Shown here in pieces: positions 53,001 through 61,669 of a DNA stretch of 64,000 nt. The stretch lies in assembly GCA_026000155.1 (NCBI GenBank), contig BNYG01000004.1, forward strand, positions 1 to 64,000, given 5' to 3'. This DNA comes from Bacteroidia bacterium (lineage in GTDB: Bacteria; Bacteroidota; Bacteroidia; Bacteroidales; Azobacteroidaceae). A model generated the notes under the pieces. That model did no database searches. It saw only the letters and a program-made list of their open reading frames with translations, and was not told where the DNA came from. A program made the position numbers and the translations under genes. Position 1 is the first letter of the stretch, and the number at the start of each line of letters is the position of its first letter.

Positions 53001-53250
53001 AATATTCTTTTACCCAATTGTATTTCACCGCTCCTTCAAAATTGAACACGTAATCGGGATAGTGGTCGATGAGCCAAAAATTTTGCGTAAGCGTGCGATA
53101 GAGATATTCGTCTATCGAAGTTTGCACTGTCCAAAGCCATTGTGTGTCGAAATGGGTATTGGAAACCATGTAAGCTTTATTTTGCGTTTGCCCCGATACC
53201 GCAAAGGTCAGGCAAGCGCATAACAAGATTCCAATCAGTCGTTTTTTCAT
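50089..53250 (-). CDS. Secreted GH38 alpha-mannosidase
   Basis: The 1053-residue protein has a signal peptide (LIGILLCACLTFAVSGQ) and the GH38 N-terminal domain with SNTHFDTQWLWT (zinc His and Asp). It also has GSSWDANDTNMPSPESF (nucleophile Asp region) and FLPDCFGFGYTLP. A long C-terminal beta-rich GH38 region follows. It hydrolyses alpha-mannosides, as in mannans or N-glycans. Length is in the family's usual range. It is followed by a palindromic repeat and the GH3 gene, and preceded by the GH99-like gene. Confidence 0.92.
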   Translation of the reverse strand: MKKRLIGILLCACLTFAVSGQTQNKAYMVSNTHFDTQWLWTVQTSIDEYLYRTLTQNFWLIDHYPDYVFNFEGAVKYNWVKEYYPAEYQRLKQYIKDGRWRVVGSSWDANDTNMPSPESFFRNVLLGQEFYKQEFGVKSNDIFLPDCFGFGYTLPTIASHAGLIGFSTQKLQWRKFPFYGTEKLPFLIGLWEGLDGARILAVPHAQSYISRFEYEDLSHDEKILQIAEKDPNHIVYHYYGVGDRGGSPTIPSVASIEKGVHGDGPLKIISAWAGQMYEDLYPFEKHPELPVFKGELLMDVHATGCYTSQAAMKRFNRRNEQLADAAERAATLAECLGGLTYPAGELRTSWQRFLWHQFHDDMTGTSIPAVYKFSWNDELISQTQFANILTTAVGAVSRALDTQVSGTPLVVYNPVAQNRKEIATATIPVDEKTTAISVTNPQGKKVPAQILSRQNRQATIAFPADIASVGFSVYNVQPGNASSQKALTVSNRSIENTVYRLTLDENGDIASIIDKRQNRELVQAGHPFRLALFTKNESLSWPAWEIFKETLDQTPVSITDNVKISVAESGPVSAALKVERTVGTSTFVQTIRLTNGGDDDRIDITAEIDWNETNSLLKAEFPMNVSNPNATYDLGLGYIERGNNTQTAYEIYAQQWADITQPDGNYGIAVMNDCKYGWDKPNDNTLRLTLLHTPKVGKDPNMTHQDHLDWGHHTIRYAIVGHTSKPADAGIAWKAEAFNQPLLAFATPKHKGSLGRQFAWVQTNSPQLAVKALKKAEDGNSYVIRVNEITGKELTNARIHFALPIASAQELNGIEEPVGNIRFEGNDLILDAKGFQPRTFGVTFKTHPDLKQPVNQFIDLQYNANALTTDAFNKSEGGKFDKEGNSFAAELMPETVLSEGIAFKMQNQPDQYNYVRCDGQTVALPDNHPAGTLYILATSSNEDRQAVFEIDGKAKELNIPYYSGFYGQWGWKGESEGYIRDASIAYLGTHRHNEKKGNESYIYTYLYKMGIPVEANTKTLTLPKDRNIALFAVTLSDNPNAVQSAGEMRALPQ

Positions 53251-53283
53251 GATATTTGTGTATTAATTTATTTTTATTCAAAT

Positions 53284-54570
53284 TTAACGCCTTGGCATTT
53301 GTTCAGGCAGTTTTGCTTTCTCTTTCAATGCTTTGGAAGCTTGACCGCAAAGCCACATATAGTGGTCTGACGGAATGGTCGATTCGCGGGCTACAAAAGG
53401 ACTTTCCCCGACAGGCGGGTTGTCGGACAGTTTGAAAATGGCCGTTCCTTCGTCAATTTCATCAAACATGCAGACATACAGCATCTCGGCGCCGCTATTC
53501 ACCGCCCCGGCGAGTTGCATCCACAAAAAGCGGCCTTCTTCGCGAGGGGTAGCATTCAGGGGATTGTTCCTACCCGGAAATTCTTCCAGAGCATTGTTGT
53601 ACCAGCTAAATCCGGGAAATACACCGGAGGCGTAATCCAAACCATTTGCTTTCGTCCAGGCAATATCTTCGGCAATATTCGGTTTATAGGCTTCGTAAGT
53701 TTCTTTGTCGCGATAACGTCCTGGTGTCCAAGGATGTACAATATCTCCTGTTTTAATAATGGTATGCAATAACGAATCAGGCCGTGTATCGCGGGTAAGT
53801 GTCCTCCAAAACGTAGGAACGCCCAAATGCAACGCAACACCCTGTTCTTTAAATGCTTCTACCAATCTTTGGCAATCTTCCAAACCGTAAGGGCGGTCGG
53901 TAAATCCTATGCCCCAAATAGCCAACAGGGGTTTGCCGTTGTGATGCAAATAGCAATCGTATCCTTTATCCCGGTTATAGACACCGTATTTTTCCGAAAT
54001 TTCTTTCCAGTCATTCAGCAATAGCTCTACATCATCGCCCCGTTCGCCAAAGCGCATACCCGACAAATCATACATCAGGCAAATAGCACGGTTGTGATTT
54101 TGAGCGCCTTTCATGGCATTATCGAAAACCTTGTCAAAATGAGCTTTTTTCGGATTTTCAGGTCGCGCATTGTTCACAAAACGTTGCATAAAAACGCCGT
54201 CAATCCCGGATTCTTCCATCCATTTGAAATGCAAATCAACAGAGGAAGCATCGTGCGGGCTGTAAAGGGTGGCGGTTGTACCATCGGCATATTTAAACGG
54301 TGTATCGTATTGCTTTTCGTACTCATCCATTTCGGGCCAGAAGTCAATCGTACATTCTCCCGGACGAAATTCCCCCTTTCGGGTGCCATAATGTCCCCAA
54401 CCCATGTCTGCGCCATCCGTAGGCGCCGTGAACCAACCCTGATAACCACACATCACCAATCCTTTATAAGAATCATATACAATCCTGCTCTCTTTCTTTT
54501 CCGTACATCCGGTAAGGAAACCGGCAATCATCAGAGCTGCCGCAATTAAAATTAATTTGTTCGTTTTCAT
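53284..54570 (-). CDS. Lipoprotein GH99/GH71-like glycoside hydrolase
   Basis: The 428-residue lipoprotein (ALMIAGFLTGC lipobox) has a TIM-barrel-type sequence: KGLVMCGYQGWFTAPTDGADMGWGHYG, HFKWMEESGIDGVFMQRF, GKPLLAIWGIGFTD and LYVCMFDEIDEGTAIF. These features resemble GH99-like/GH71 endo-glycosidases and the xylosidase/arabinosidase group of Bacteroidota. With the GH38 alpha-mannosidase it would fit breakdown of an alpha-mannose-containing glycan (inference). ATG 54570 gives the lipoprotein signal; the frame extends to 54630. Confidence 0.8.
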   Translation of the reverse strand: MKTNKLILIAAALMIAGFLTGCTEKKESRIVYDSYKGLVMCGYQGWFTAPTDGADMGWGHYGTRKGEFRPGECTIDFWPEMDEYEKQYDTPFKYADGTTATLYSPHDASSVDLHFKWMEESGIDGVFMQRFVNNARPENPKKAHFDKVFDNAMKGAQNHNRAICLMYDLSGMRFGERGDDVELLLNDWKEISEKYGVYNRDKGYDCYLHHNGKPLLAIWGIGFTDRPYGLEDCQRLVEAFKEQGVALHLGVPTFWRTLTRDTRPDSLLHTIIKTGDIVHPWTPGRYRDKETYEAYKPNIAEDIAWTKANGLDYASGVFPGFSWYNNALEEFPGRNNPLNATPREEGRFLWMQLAGAVNSGAEMLYVCMFDEIDEGTAIFKLSDNPPVGESPFVARESTIPSDHYMWLCGQASKALKEKAKLPEQMPRR

Positions 54571-54580
54571 GGTATTAAAT

Positions 54581-54802
54581 TTATTTTTTGATACGCTTAT
54601 ATAAAAACCGGATAATGAACGAAAGAGCATAAAATGCCAAAGTAAATAATAATTCCCACAGAATTTGTGTGAAAATTTCCGTCCACGAAGTTTGATAAAT
54701 GATAATGGATACGATATTCAATAGAATAGCCAGGCCAAAGCAAGCCAGCAACCATTTCAATTCCGTTTTTTGTTGTTTTACCGTTATAATAATGTCTTTC
54801 AT
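54581..54802 (-). CDS. Small two-helix membrane protein of unknown function
   Basis: The 73-residue protein has a charged N-terminus and two transmembrane helices (WLLACFGLAILLNIVSIIIY and ILWELLFTLAFYALSFIIRFL), ending in YKRIKK. The ATG at 54802 is clear. It lies in the glycan operon between the oxidoreductase and GH99-like genes. No known function. Confidence 0.65.
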   Translation of the reverse strand: MKDIIITVKQQKTELKWLLACFGLAILLNIVSIIIYQTSWTEIFTQILWELLFTLAFYALSFIIRFLYKRIKK

Positions 54803-54830
54803 CTGTATTAAATTTCGTAATTCGTAATTG

Positions 54831-56123
54831 TTATATCGTCAGTTCTTCCGGAAAAGTAATGATTCGTTTTTCATCCATTGCTTGCAGTCCGAGCAGTGCG
54901 TAAACCGATGAATAATAGGCTTCTTCCACTAAACGGTCATTTTTTTCGTTCACAATGGCCGAATTGCAAAAGGCGGTCAGCAGTTCTATCGAGCCGTCGC
55001 CGACAGCGCCGGTGCTTGATTCCCCGCTGGTTACATGCATATTTTCCAATACCGGATAGCCTTTGCTGATGGAGGCCGTTTCGGGCACCCAACTCGGGCC
55101 GGCAAACGCCATATTGTCGAATACGCTATGCTCGATATCGTTGATGAGCTGCATGATTCCCGGTGCAGGTTGCGCTTCTTCGAAATAATATTTTCCTTTT
55201 TCCAGTTCCATCGTGCCCTTATCGCCGAGAATCAATTCTTCGAGACCGAGAAATTTGTTAGAAATAACCGATTCGTACGACATTTTGATACCGCTCGGAT
55301 ATCTGTAAATCAGGCTGATATTATCATACACTTCGCGACCGTCTTTCCAATACACAATGTCGCCGAAACCGGTGACGCTTTCGGGACGCTCGCCCAAGGC
55401 CCAATCGCCGACTTGCAATTGATGGGCGGCCAATTCCGTAACCAATCCGGCCGAATGTTCGCGGTACAACCGCCAATTGATTTGGCGCTCCAACTCGGGC
55501 GAAGGCACCGGCCGGCGCCAGTCATTGTTGCGGTACCAATACGCCTTCATTCCGGTGATGCTGCCTATCAATCCGCTGTGTATCATTTCCATAGCCTTGA
55601 CATATTTGGGGTCGAAGAGGCGTTGCTGGCCGATATACAACACTTGATTATGTTGTTTATACGTATCATGTATCTTTTTACAACCGGCTAATGTCAGCGC
55701 CATAGACTTTTCGCAAAAAACATGCTTCCCTGCCGATAAGGCGTCCATCGCCATTTGTTCATGTTCATTTAAAGGTGTAACGACCATCACTGCCTGGATA
55801 TTTTTGTCTTCAAGCAGTTTGCAATAGTTGTCATATTGTTTGGCTTCGGGATAAAGCGCCGCGGCCTCTTGCAAATGCGGTTCGTAATTATCGCACAAGG
55901 CAACTACTTCGGCCTGCGGTATGTGCAGCAGGTTGTTGAGGTGATACATTCCGCGCGAGCCTGTACCGATCATGCCGATGCGCACTTTTTCGCCGCGGAT
56001 GGCTTCGTTTTTTTCTTTTGTACAAGATTGCAACCAGGGAAACATAGCGATTAATCCGCCTACACCCAGCGTACTAAAGAAATCCCTCCTGTTAATGTTA
56101 TTCAAATCCAACTCGTTATACAT
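54831..56123 (-). CDS. Gfo/Idh/MocA-family oxidoreductase with Tat-like signal (GH109-like)
   Basis: The 430-residue protein starts with a Tat-type motif (NNINRRDFFSTLGVGGLIAMFPWLQSC, also a lipobox-like Cys). The NAD-binding GMIGTGSRGMYHLNNLLHI (Rossmann) follows, then VVTPLNEHEQMAMDALSAGKHVFCEKSMALT, the EKP-like motif with Ser in place of Pro. The C-terminal half resembles glycoside-processing members such as GH109 alpha-N-acetylgalactosaminidases. It is probably exported and acts on sugars released by the operon's hydrolases, through NAD-dependent oxidation or glycosidic cleavage. It overlaps the ApbE-like gene by 8 bp. Confidence 0.83.
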   Translation of the reverse strand: MYNELDLNNINRRDFFSTLGVGGLIAMFPWLQSCTKEKNEAIRGEKVRIGMIGTGSRGMYHLNNLLHIPQAEVVALCDNYEPHLQEAAALYPEAKQYDNYCKLLEDKNIQAVMVVTPLNEHEQMAMDALSAGKHVFCEKSMALTLAGCKKIHDTYKQHNQVLYIGQQRLFDPKYVKAMEMIHSGLIGSITGMKAYWYRNNDWRRPVPSPELERQINWRLYREHSAGLVTELAAHQLQVGDWALGERPESVTGFGDIVYWKDGREVYDNISLIYRYPSGIKMSYESVISNKFLGLEELILGDKGTMELEKGKYYFEEAQPAPGIMQLINDIEHSVFDNMAFAGPSWVPETASISKGYPVLENMHVTSGESSTGAVGDGSIELLTAFCNSAIVNEKNDRLVEEAYYSSVYALLGLQAMDEKRIITFPEELTI

Positions 56124-56916
56124 GATATAAGATATATTGTTTTATGTTAAATTCCTGCAACCAAACCGGTTTTTCCTCTTGCGAAGCAATCCAGGCGGTC
56201 GTAATGACTTCGGCTTCCACCGGATCACCGGCAACAATGGCTGTTATCTTGTTTTCCCGGATCCATTGGTTGTCCTTACTCACTATATGCCTGGTGTTTT
56301 GAGGCGAATTTCCGGAAACAGACATCGCCGTATCGCATAAACAAATGGTTTCCAACAGTTTATTGTTGAAAGGATTGTGAATCCCGATTTTCCAACTGTC
56401 GCCATGCGGGTGCGCCCCGACTGCAAGCGCCGAACTGTTCCCAAAATTGGCTAAAGCTCTCCGGATACCCGCCTTTTGAATGATTTCTGCTATTTTCTGC
56501 AAGGCGTATCCTTTCGCAATGCCTCCGAAATCAATCAACATGCCCGGTTTATCGAACTGCACACTGTGGTTTTCTTCTTTGATTATCAAGTGCTTGAAGT
56601 TTGAAAGCGTGATGTCGAAATTCCCATCCGTTTTTTCGTAAAACCCGCGACATTCCATTATGACCTCCCACAGTGCATCCGACAATTCAACCGGTTTGCT
56701 TTGCGCCCCGGCATTCACTTTGGCCGTTTCACTTTCGCGATCGAACCGGTTGAACATTTTTTCCAATGCCTTTAATGCCTTTTCGGCTTCGTCCCAAATA
56801 TCAACCAATTCCTTTTCGGATTTTTCAAACAACAACACATCCAGCCTCGTATGCATGATCAATGGCATCGAAGCATGAAACATTCCGGAATCGCGATAAT
56901 AATTTGTATAAGACAT
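56116..56916 (-). CDS. apbE: ApbE-like FAD:protein FMN transferase
   Basis: The 266-residue protein has the ApbE signatures FNRFDRESETAKVN, the flavin/metal site MLIDFGGIAKGYALQKI, FGNSSALAVG, MSVSGN and the C-terminal DPVEAEVITTAW. ApbE moves FMN onto Thr/Ser of acceptor proteins such as Nqr/Rnf subunits. No signal peptide or lipobox is visible, unlike many ApbE proteins, so it may be cytoplasmic. It leads the minus-strand glycan operon, overlapping the oxidoreductase gene by 8 bp. An ApbE before sugar oxidoreductase and hydrolases is an uncommon setting; its acceptor is unknown. Confidence 0.82.
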   Translation of the reverse strand: MSYTNYYRDSGMFHASMPLIMHTRLDVLLFEKSEKELVDIWDEAEKALKALEKMFNRFDRESETAKVNAGAQSKPVELSDALWEVIMECRGFYEKTDGNFDITLSNFKHLIIKEENHSVQFDKPGMLIDFGGIAKGYALQKIAEIIQKAGIRRALANFGNSSALAVGAHPHGDSWKIGIHNPFNNKLLETICLCDTAMSVSGNSPQNTRHIVSKDNQWIRENKITAIVAGDPVEAEVITTAWIASQEEKPVWLQEFNIKQYILYHV

Positions 56917-57051
56917 ATTTTTTGCAAAGTAAATAAAAAACCATTAATAAAAGCATTAATATTATCATAATATGGAATTTTTTTTGCTGAATCATAAAAA
57001 TTAGTATACGATTTTGCCAAGAATGTTTCGGAAAGTTAAAATCTCCTCATA

Positions 57052-57123
57052 ATCGTTAATAGGCTATTGTCATAATTGTGTTTAACGTTTTTCAGGGGAT
57101 TGCAGGTCAAGCCCGCAATGATA
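57052..57123. repeat. Degenerate copy of the palindromic repeat family
   Basis: This copy keeps the centre (CGTTAAT...TTTAACG) and right arm (GGGGATTGCAGGTCAAGCCC and following to GCAATGATA), but the left arm has lost the TGTCATTGCGGG end. It lies in the 314-bp gap 56917-57230 between divergent apbE and glnS; the rest of the gap is AT-rich with the glnS promoter. Confidence 0.75.
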
Positions 57124-57202
57124 GAACACAGTTAAATTCATGTTTAGCGTAAACCCAGCGAAATTAATCTGCTATCCAATCCTTATTTCCAAATAAATTA
57201 TG

Positions 57203-57210
57203 TAATTTTG
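57203..57210 (+). promoter_or_regulatory. Bacteroidota -7 promoter box for glnS
   Basis: TAATTTTG followed by CAG lies 20 bp before the ATG at 57231. Confidence 0.6.
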
Positions 57211-57230
57211 CAGTTTAATATACAATCATT

Positions 57231-58931
57231 ATGTCGTTTTTAGAAAATAGTGTGAACGAAGAGAATAAGAAAAGCCTCAATTTTATTGAAGCCATCGTAG
57301 AGAAAGATTTAGCGGAAGGGAAAAATGACGGCAGAATCCAAACCCGTTTCCCGCCGGAACCGAACGGCTATTTGCATATCGGCCATGCGAAAGCGATTTG
57401 CATGGATTTCGGCGTCGCTCAGGAATACGGCGGCATCTGCAATCTTCGTTTCGATGATACCAACCCGACGAAAGAAGATGTCGAATATGTGGATTCCATT
57501 ATGGAAGATATTCAGTGGCTGGGTTTTAATTGGAAAGACGTGTATTACGCTTCCGATTATTTCCAACAGCTTTGGGATTTTGCTATTCAATTGATTAAAG
57601 CCGGCAAAGCCTATATCGACGAACAATCGTCTGAAGAAATTGCCAAACAAAAAGGCACGCCTACGCAGCCCGGCATCGAATCTCCTTACCGGAATCGTCC
57701 GGTAGAAGAAAGTCTGTCTTTATTTTTAAAAATGAATACCGGCGAAATACCGGAAGGCGCGATGGTGCTACGGGCAAAAATTGATATGGCGAATCCGAAT
57801 ATGCACTTCCGCGATCCGATTATCTACCGGGTGATTAATCATCCGCACCACCGGACGGGATCGACTTGGAAAGCCTATCCGATGTATGATTTTGCCCATG
57901 GACAAAGCGATTATTTTGAGGGAGTTACCCATTCGATTTGTACCTTGGAATTTGTGGTTCACCGTCCTTTGTATGACTTGTTTGTCGATGAATTGAAAGA
58001 ATTTCGTCCCGAAGACGGCGATTACCGTCCGCGGCAATATGAATTCAACCGGTTGAATCTGACTTATACGATGATGAGCAAGCGCAAACTGCTCCAATTG
58101 GTACAGGAAGGATTGGTGAACGGCTGGGACGATCCCCGGATGCCGACCCTTACCGGTTTGCGTAGAAGAGGTTATACGCCGGAAGCCATTCGTCATTTTG
58201 TGGATAAAATCGGCTATACCAAGTTTGAAGCCTTGATTGACGTCGCCCTCTTGGAACATGCCATCCGGGAAGACCTGAATGCAAAAGCCAAACGGGTTTC
58301 GGCGGTAATTGATCCGGTAAAACTGATTATCACCAATTATCCGGAAGGACAGGTGGAAATGATGCCCGCTGTAAATAATCCGGAAGATGAATCCATGGGC
58401 AGTCACGAAATTGCTTTTGCGCGCGAATTGTATATCGAACGGGAAGATTTTATGGAAGAGGCTCCGAAAAAGTTTTTCCGCATGACTCCCGGACAGGAAG
58501 TCCGTTTGAAAAATGCGTATATCGTTAAATGTACAGGCGTTAAAAAAGATGCCGCCGGAAATATTGAAGAAATCTACGCGGAATATGATCCGCAAACCAA
58601 GAGCGGTATGCCGGAAAGCAACCGGAAAGTAAAAGGTACTTTGCATTGGGTTTCCGTAGAACACAGTCTTCCGGCTGAAGTCCGTTTATACGACCGGCTT
58701 TTCAGCGTTGAAAATCCGGGTGATGTCAATACCGATTTTCGCGAATTATTGAGTCCGGATTCGTTAATTATTAAAACCGGTGCCAGGGTGGAAAAAGACT
58801 TGGAAAACGCACTTCCGTTCGAGCATTTCCAATTTCAACGGATCGGCTATTTTAATGTAGATCCGGATACGACGGCCGGAAAATTGGTTTTCAACCGGAC
58901 GGTATCGTTGAAAGATTCCAAAAATAAATAA
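57231..58931 (+). CDS. glnS: Glutaminyl-tRNA synthetase
   Basis: The 566-residue class I synthetase has PNGYLHIGHAKAIC (HIGH motif, about 44-57), FDDTNPTKED, YDFAHGQSDYFEGVTHSICTLEF and MSKRKL (KMSKS equivalent, about 282-287). A C-terminal anticodon-binding beta-barrel ends RTVSLKDSKNK. Its length is typical of bacterial GlnRS. It charges tRNA-Gln directly. A standard -7 box precedes it. Confidence 0.97.
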   Translation: MSFLENSVNEENKKSLNFIEAIVEKDLAEGKNDGRIQTRFPPEPNGYLHIGHAKAICMDFGVAQEYGGICNLRFDDTNPTKEDVEYVDSIMEDIQWLGFNWKDVYYASDYFQQLWDFAIQLIKAGKAYIDEQSSEEIAKQKGTPTQPGIESPYRNRPVEESLSLFLKMNTGEIPEGAMVLRAKIDMANPNMHFRDPIIYRVINHPHHRTGSTWKAYPMYDFAHGQSDYFEGVTHSICTLEFVVHRPLYDLFVDELKEFRPEDGDYRPRQYEFNRLNLTYTMMSKRKLLQLVQEGLVNGWDDPRMPTLTGLRRRGYTPEAIRHFVDKIGYTKFEALIDVALLEHAIREDLNAKAKRVSAVIDPVKLIITNYPEGQVEMMPAVNNPEDESMGSHEIAFARELYIEREDFMEEAPKKFFRMTPGQEVRLKNAYIVKCTGVKKDAAGNIEEIYAEYDPQTKSGMPESNRKVKGTLHWVSVEHSLPAEVRLYDRLFSVENPGDVNTDFRELLSPDSLIIKTGARVEKDLENALPFEHFQFQRIGYFNVDPDTTAGKLVFNRTVSLKDSKNK

Positions 58932-58949
58932 CCTATTTAAAAAATAAAT

Positions 58950-60044
58950 ATGTTTGATTTTAATTATTTTGATTCTGATTTTGAAGAAGCTTCGGAGCAA
59001 GAGTCTTATCCCGATTTTTTTTATGAATGGGACGAATCATTGTCGGCGAATCAGAACATACGTTTTTTTGATGCAGATGAACTCAGTGAAATAATTGAAA
59101 TCTATTTGACCGAAGGAGAAATCAAACAAGCGAAGCAAACGATTCAATATGCTTTGAAATTTCATCCGGATAATGACAATTTGGTGTATGATATTCTTCT
59201 TCTCTTGAATGATTTTGAATTATGGAATGACTTGCTTACCCTGGCCGAACAGTATAAAGATATGCCGGATGTGTGGGCGGACGGGCATAAATTAGCGGCT
59301 CTCATGCACTTGGGAATGGAAGAAGATGCGTTTCTTTTCTTTCAAAAGATGAAACGCAAATATGAAAAGGATACGGAAAGCCTTTCTATTATTTACCAGG
59401 CAATGTGTGAAGCCTTACAGGAGATGGATCTTTTCGAAGCTTCTATCAATGTATCCAATGAAGCTATGGCCTTGATGGGTCCCCATATTGAGTTTTACTG
59501 GCTGCAGCTCCAGGCTTATCTTTCTTTGACTCAGAAAGAAAAAGCATTGGCAACAATGAATATAATTCAACAGAAAGATCCGCTGGATGGAGAAACCTGG
59601 CATCGCCTGGGAAGTGTCTATATGGATTTGGATGAAACGGAAAAAGCGATTGACGCTTTTGAGTTTGCCGAATCATTGAATTACAAAAAACAAAGCAATT
59701 ATTTAGGCCTGATTACCGTATATGAGAAGAACGGGAATTTGTTGAAAGCTTTGGAAAAAGCAAAAGAATACTTATATTTGTATCCCGAGAACTATATGGT
59801 GAACATTCTGGCCGCCAATATTTGTTCCGAAATGGGAATGTGGGAAGATGCGCTTATGTATATCGATGCAGCACTGGATATTGTTCCCGATATGGATTCA
59901 TTGTATTTGTATAAGAGCAATTTTTTTAGTAACTTAGGCGAAAAAAACAAAGCGATGTTAGCGCTGGAAGAAGGAATCCGGCAAACCAATGATGAGCAGG
60001 GAGATTTGAAAAAAGAATTGGAAAAATTACAACAGCAAAATTAA
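58950..60044 (+). CDS. Tetratricopeptide-repeat protein
   Basis: The 364-residue protein has an acidic N-terminus (FDFNYFDSDFEEASEQESYPDFF) and at least five TPR-like helical pairs from about 45 to 350, for example GETWHRLGSVYMDLDETEKAIDAFEFAESLN and MVNILAANICSEMGMWEDALMYIDAALDI. No enzymatic domain or signal peptide is present, so it is probably a cytoplasmic scaffold. It follows glnS by 18 bp and precedes the ferredoxin gene by 15 bp. Confidence 0.85.
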   Translation: MFDFNYFDSDFEEASEQESYPDFFYEWDESLSANQNIRFFDADELSEIIEIYLTEGEIKQAKQTIQYALKFHPDNDNLVYDILLLLNDFELWNDLLTLAEQYKDMPDVWADGHKLAALMHLGMEEDAFLFFQKMKRKYEKDTESLSIIYQAMCEALQEMDLFEASINVSNEAMALMGPHIEFYWLQLQAYLSLTQKEKALATMNIIQQKDPLDGETWHRLGSVYMDLDETEKAIDAFEFAESLNYKKQSNYLGLITVYEKNGNLLKALEKAKEYLYLYPENYMVNILAANICSEMGMWEDALMYIDAALDIVPDMDSLYLYKSNFFSNLGEKNKAMLALEEGIRQTNDEQGDLKKELEKLQQQN

Positions 60045-60059
60045 AAAATCGTCGAATAG

Positions 60060-60284
60060 ATGGCAAAAATAAAAGGAACGGTTATAATAGATACCGATAG
60101 ATGCAAAGGTTGCAACCTTTGTGTCGTAGCTTGTCCGACAGACGTCCTCATTTTAGGAAAAGAAGTCAATGCGAAAGGCTACAATTATGCACAACCGGCT
60201 AACCCGGACGAATGTATTGGTTGTGCCAGTTGCGGATACGTATGTCCGGATGGTTGCATCACCGTTTATAAAACTAAAAACTAA
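60060..60284 (+). CDS. 2x[4Fe-4S] ferredoxin, delta-type subunit of a 2-oxoacid:ferredoxin oxidoreductase
   Basis: The 74-residue protein has two CxxCxxCxxxCP clusters (CKGCNLCVVACP and CIGCASCGYVCP). It is placed directly before the alpha subunit gene (TAATG overlap at 60282-60286), the usual delta-alpha order of KorD/VorD-type operons. It carries electrons from the catalytic subunits to ferredoxin. Confidence 0.88.
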   Translation: MAKIKGTVIIDTDRCKGCNLCVVACPTDVLILGKEVNAKGYNYAQPANPDECIGCASCGYVCPDGCITVYKTKN

Positions 60285-61366
60285 TGTCTGAAGAAGTAAA
60301 ATTATTGAAAGGAAACGAAGCGATTGCTTACGCGGCAATTCGCTATGGAGCAGACGGATATTTCGGATATCCCATTACTCCGCAATCGGAAATAATGGAA
60401 ACGCTCATGGACGAACGACCATGGGAAACAACCGGTATGGTCGTGCTGCAAGCCGAAAGTGAAGTGGCAGCCATCAACATGGTCTATGGCGGCGCCGCTT
60501 GTGGAAAAAGAGTGATGACTTCGTCATCCAGCCCCGGAATCAGTTTGAAACAGGAAGGCATATCCTATATGGCGGGCGCCGAATTGCCCGGATTAATTGT
60601 CAATGTCATGCGTGGCGGTCCCGGTTTGGGAACCATCCAACCCAGTCAAGCCGATTATTTCCAAACCGTGAAGGGTGGGGGACACGGCGATTACCGCTTA
60701 ATTACTTTAGCCCCGGCTTCTGTTCAGGAAATGGCGGATCATGTGGCTCTGGGATTCGATTTAGCTTTTAAATACAATAATCCGGCGATGATTCTTACCG
60801 ATGGAGTCATCGGTCAAATGATGGAAAAAGTGGTTCTGCCGGAACAACGTCCCCGGAAAACGGAAGACGAAATACGCAAGGAACAGCCGTGGGCTACTTT
60901 GGGCAAACCGGCTTCCCGTAAACCGAACATTATTACTTCTCTGGAATTGGATTCTTCCATTATGGAACAGAACAATATCCGTTTTCAGGCGAAATATAAA
61001 GCGATTGAAGAGAACGAAGTATTGTATGAAGAATTAGACTGTGAAGATGCCGACTACCTGATTGTTGCGTTTGGTTCTGCCGCCCGGATCAGTCAAAAAG
61101 TGGTGGACATGGCGCGAAAAGAAGGCATCAAAGTCGGTCTTTTCCGTCCGGTTACGTTGTGGCCTTTCCCCACCAAAGCATTGAACGGATATAAAGACAA
61201 AGTAAAAGGCATCTTAGTCGTCGAACTGAATGCCGGACAAATGATCGAAGATGTCAAATTAGCGGTGGAATGTAAAATCCCAGTGGAACATTACGGTCGT
61301 TTGGGAGGCATTGTACCGACCCCGCAAGAGGTGCTTGGCGCTTTACTCTCCCTGTCATCTCGCTAA
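60284..61366 (+). CDS. vorB: 2-oxoacid:ferredoxin oxidoreductase alpha subunit (VorB/KorA-like)
   Basis: The 360-residue protein has LKGNEAIAYAAIRYGADGYFGYPITPQSEIMETL, ESEVAAINMVYGGAACGKRVMTSSSSPGISL, the VMRGGPGLGTIQPSQADYFQ loop and the C-terminal transketolase-like domain GIKVGLFRPVTLWPFPTKAL. It is the pyrimidine-side alpha subunit that pairs with a TPP-binding beta subunit. In most Bacteroidota the beta and gamma genes follow at once; here they do not, and a toxin-antitoxin pair does. The beta subunit must be encoded outside the window or be lost. The symbol is by similarity to VorB; KorA is an alternative. Confidence 0.85.
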   Translation: MSEEVKLLKGNEAIAYAAIRYGADGYFGYPITPQSEIMETLMDERPWETTGMVVLQAESEVAAINMVYGGAACGKRVMTSSSSPGISLKQEGISYMAGAELPGLIVNVMRGGPGLGTIQPSQADYFQTVKGGGHGDYRLITLAPASVQEMADHVALGFDLAFKYNNPAMILTDGVIGQMMEKVVLPEQRPRKTEDEIRKEQPWATLGKPASRKPNIITSLELDSSIMEQNNIRFQAKYKAIEENEVLYEELDCEDADYLIVAFGSAARISQKVVDMARKEGIKVGLFRPVTLWPFPTKALNGYKDKVKGILVVELNAGQMIEDVKLAVECKIPVEHYGRLGGIVPTPQEVLGALLSLSSR

Positions 61367-61422
61367 TTTTTCATTCATAGGTTAATCGTTCTACCCAATA
61401 ATGATTTAAAAAAATTATTTTG

Positions 61423-61430
61423 TATTTTTG
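61423..61430 (+). promoter_or_regulatory. Bacteroidota -7 box for the PIN toxin-antitoxin pair
   Basis: TATTTTTG followed by C lies 17 bp before the ATG at 61448. Confidence 0.5.
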
Positions 61431-61447
61431 CAAAAAATGGTACAGCT

Positions 61448-61669
61448 ATGAGAACAATTAATGTACAAATTTCTGATGTGGAATACAACGCTTTCGGATT
61501 GTCAAAAGATAAGTTCTTTTTTTCCGAAATTGCCGAGCTAATTGAAAGACAGATTGCACGGCAAGCGTTGAATCGTAGTGTTGAGTTAGCAGAAAAATAC
61601 AATTTTTCTTCCATAAGTATGGAGGAAATTTCCGAAGAAGTTCATGCAGTGAGAAGATGCAAAAATTGA
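61448..61669 (+). CDS. Antitoxin of a PIN-domain toxin-antitoxin pair
   Basis: The 73-residue protein (MRTINVQISDVEYNAFGL..., ending EEISEEVHAVRRCKN) has a short N-terminal strand and helices, consistent with a ribbon-helix-helix-type antitoxin. Its C-terminal EISEEVHAVR pattern is common beside PIN toxins. It overlaps the toxin gene by 13 bp, as is usual. Confidence 0.78.
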   Translation: MRTINVQISDVEYNAFGLSKDKFFFSEIAELIERQIARQALNRSVELAEKYNFSSISMEEISEEVHAVRRCKN

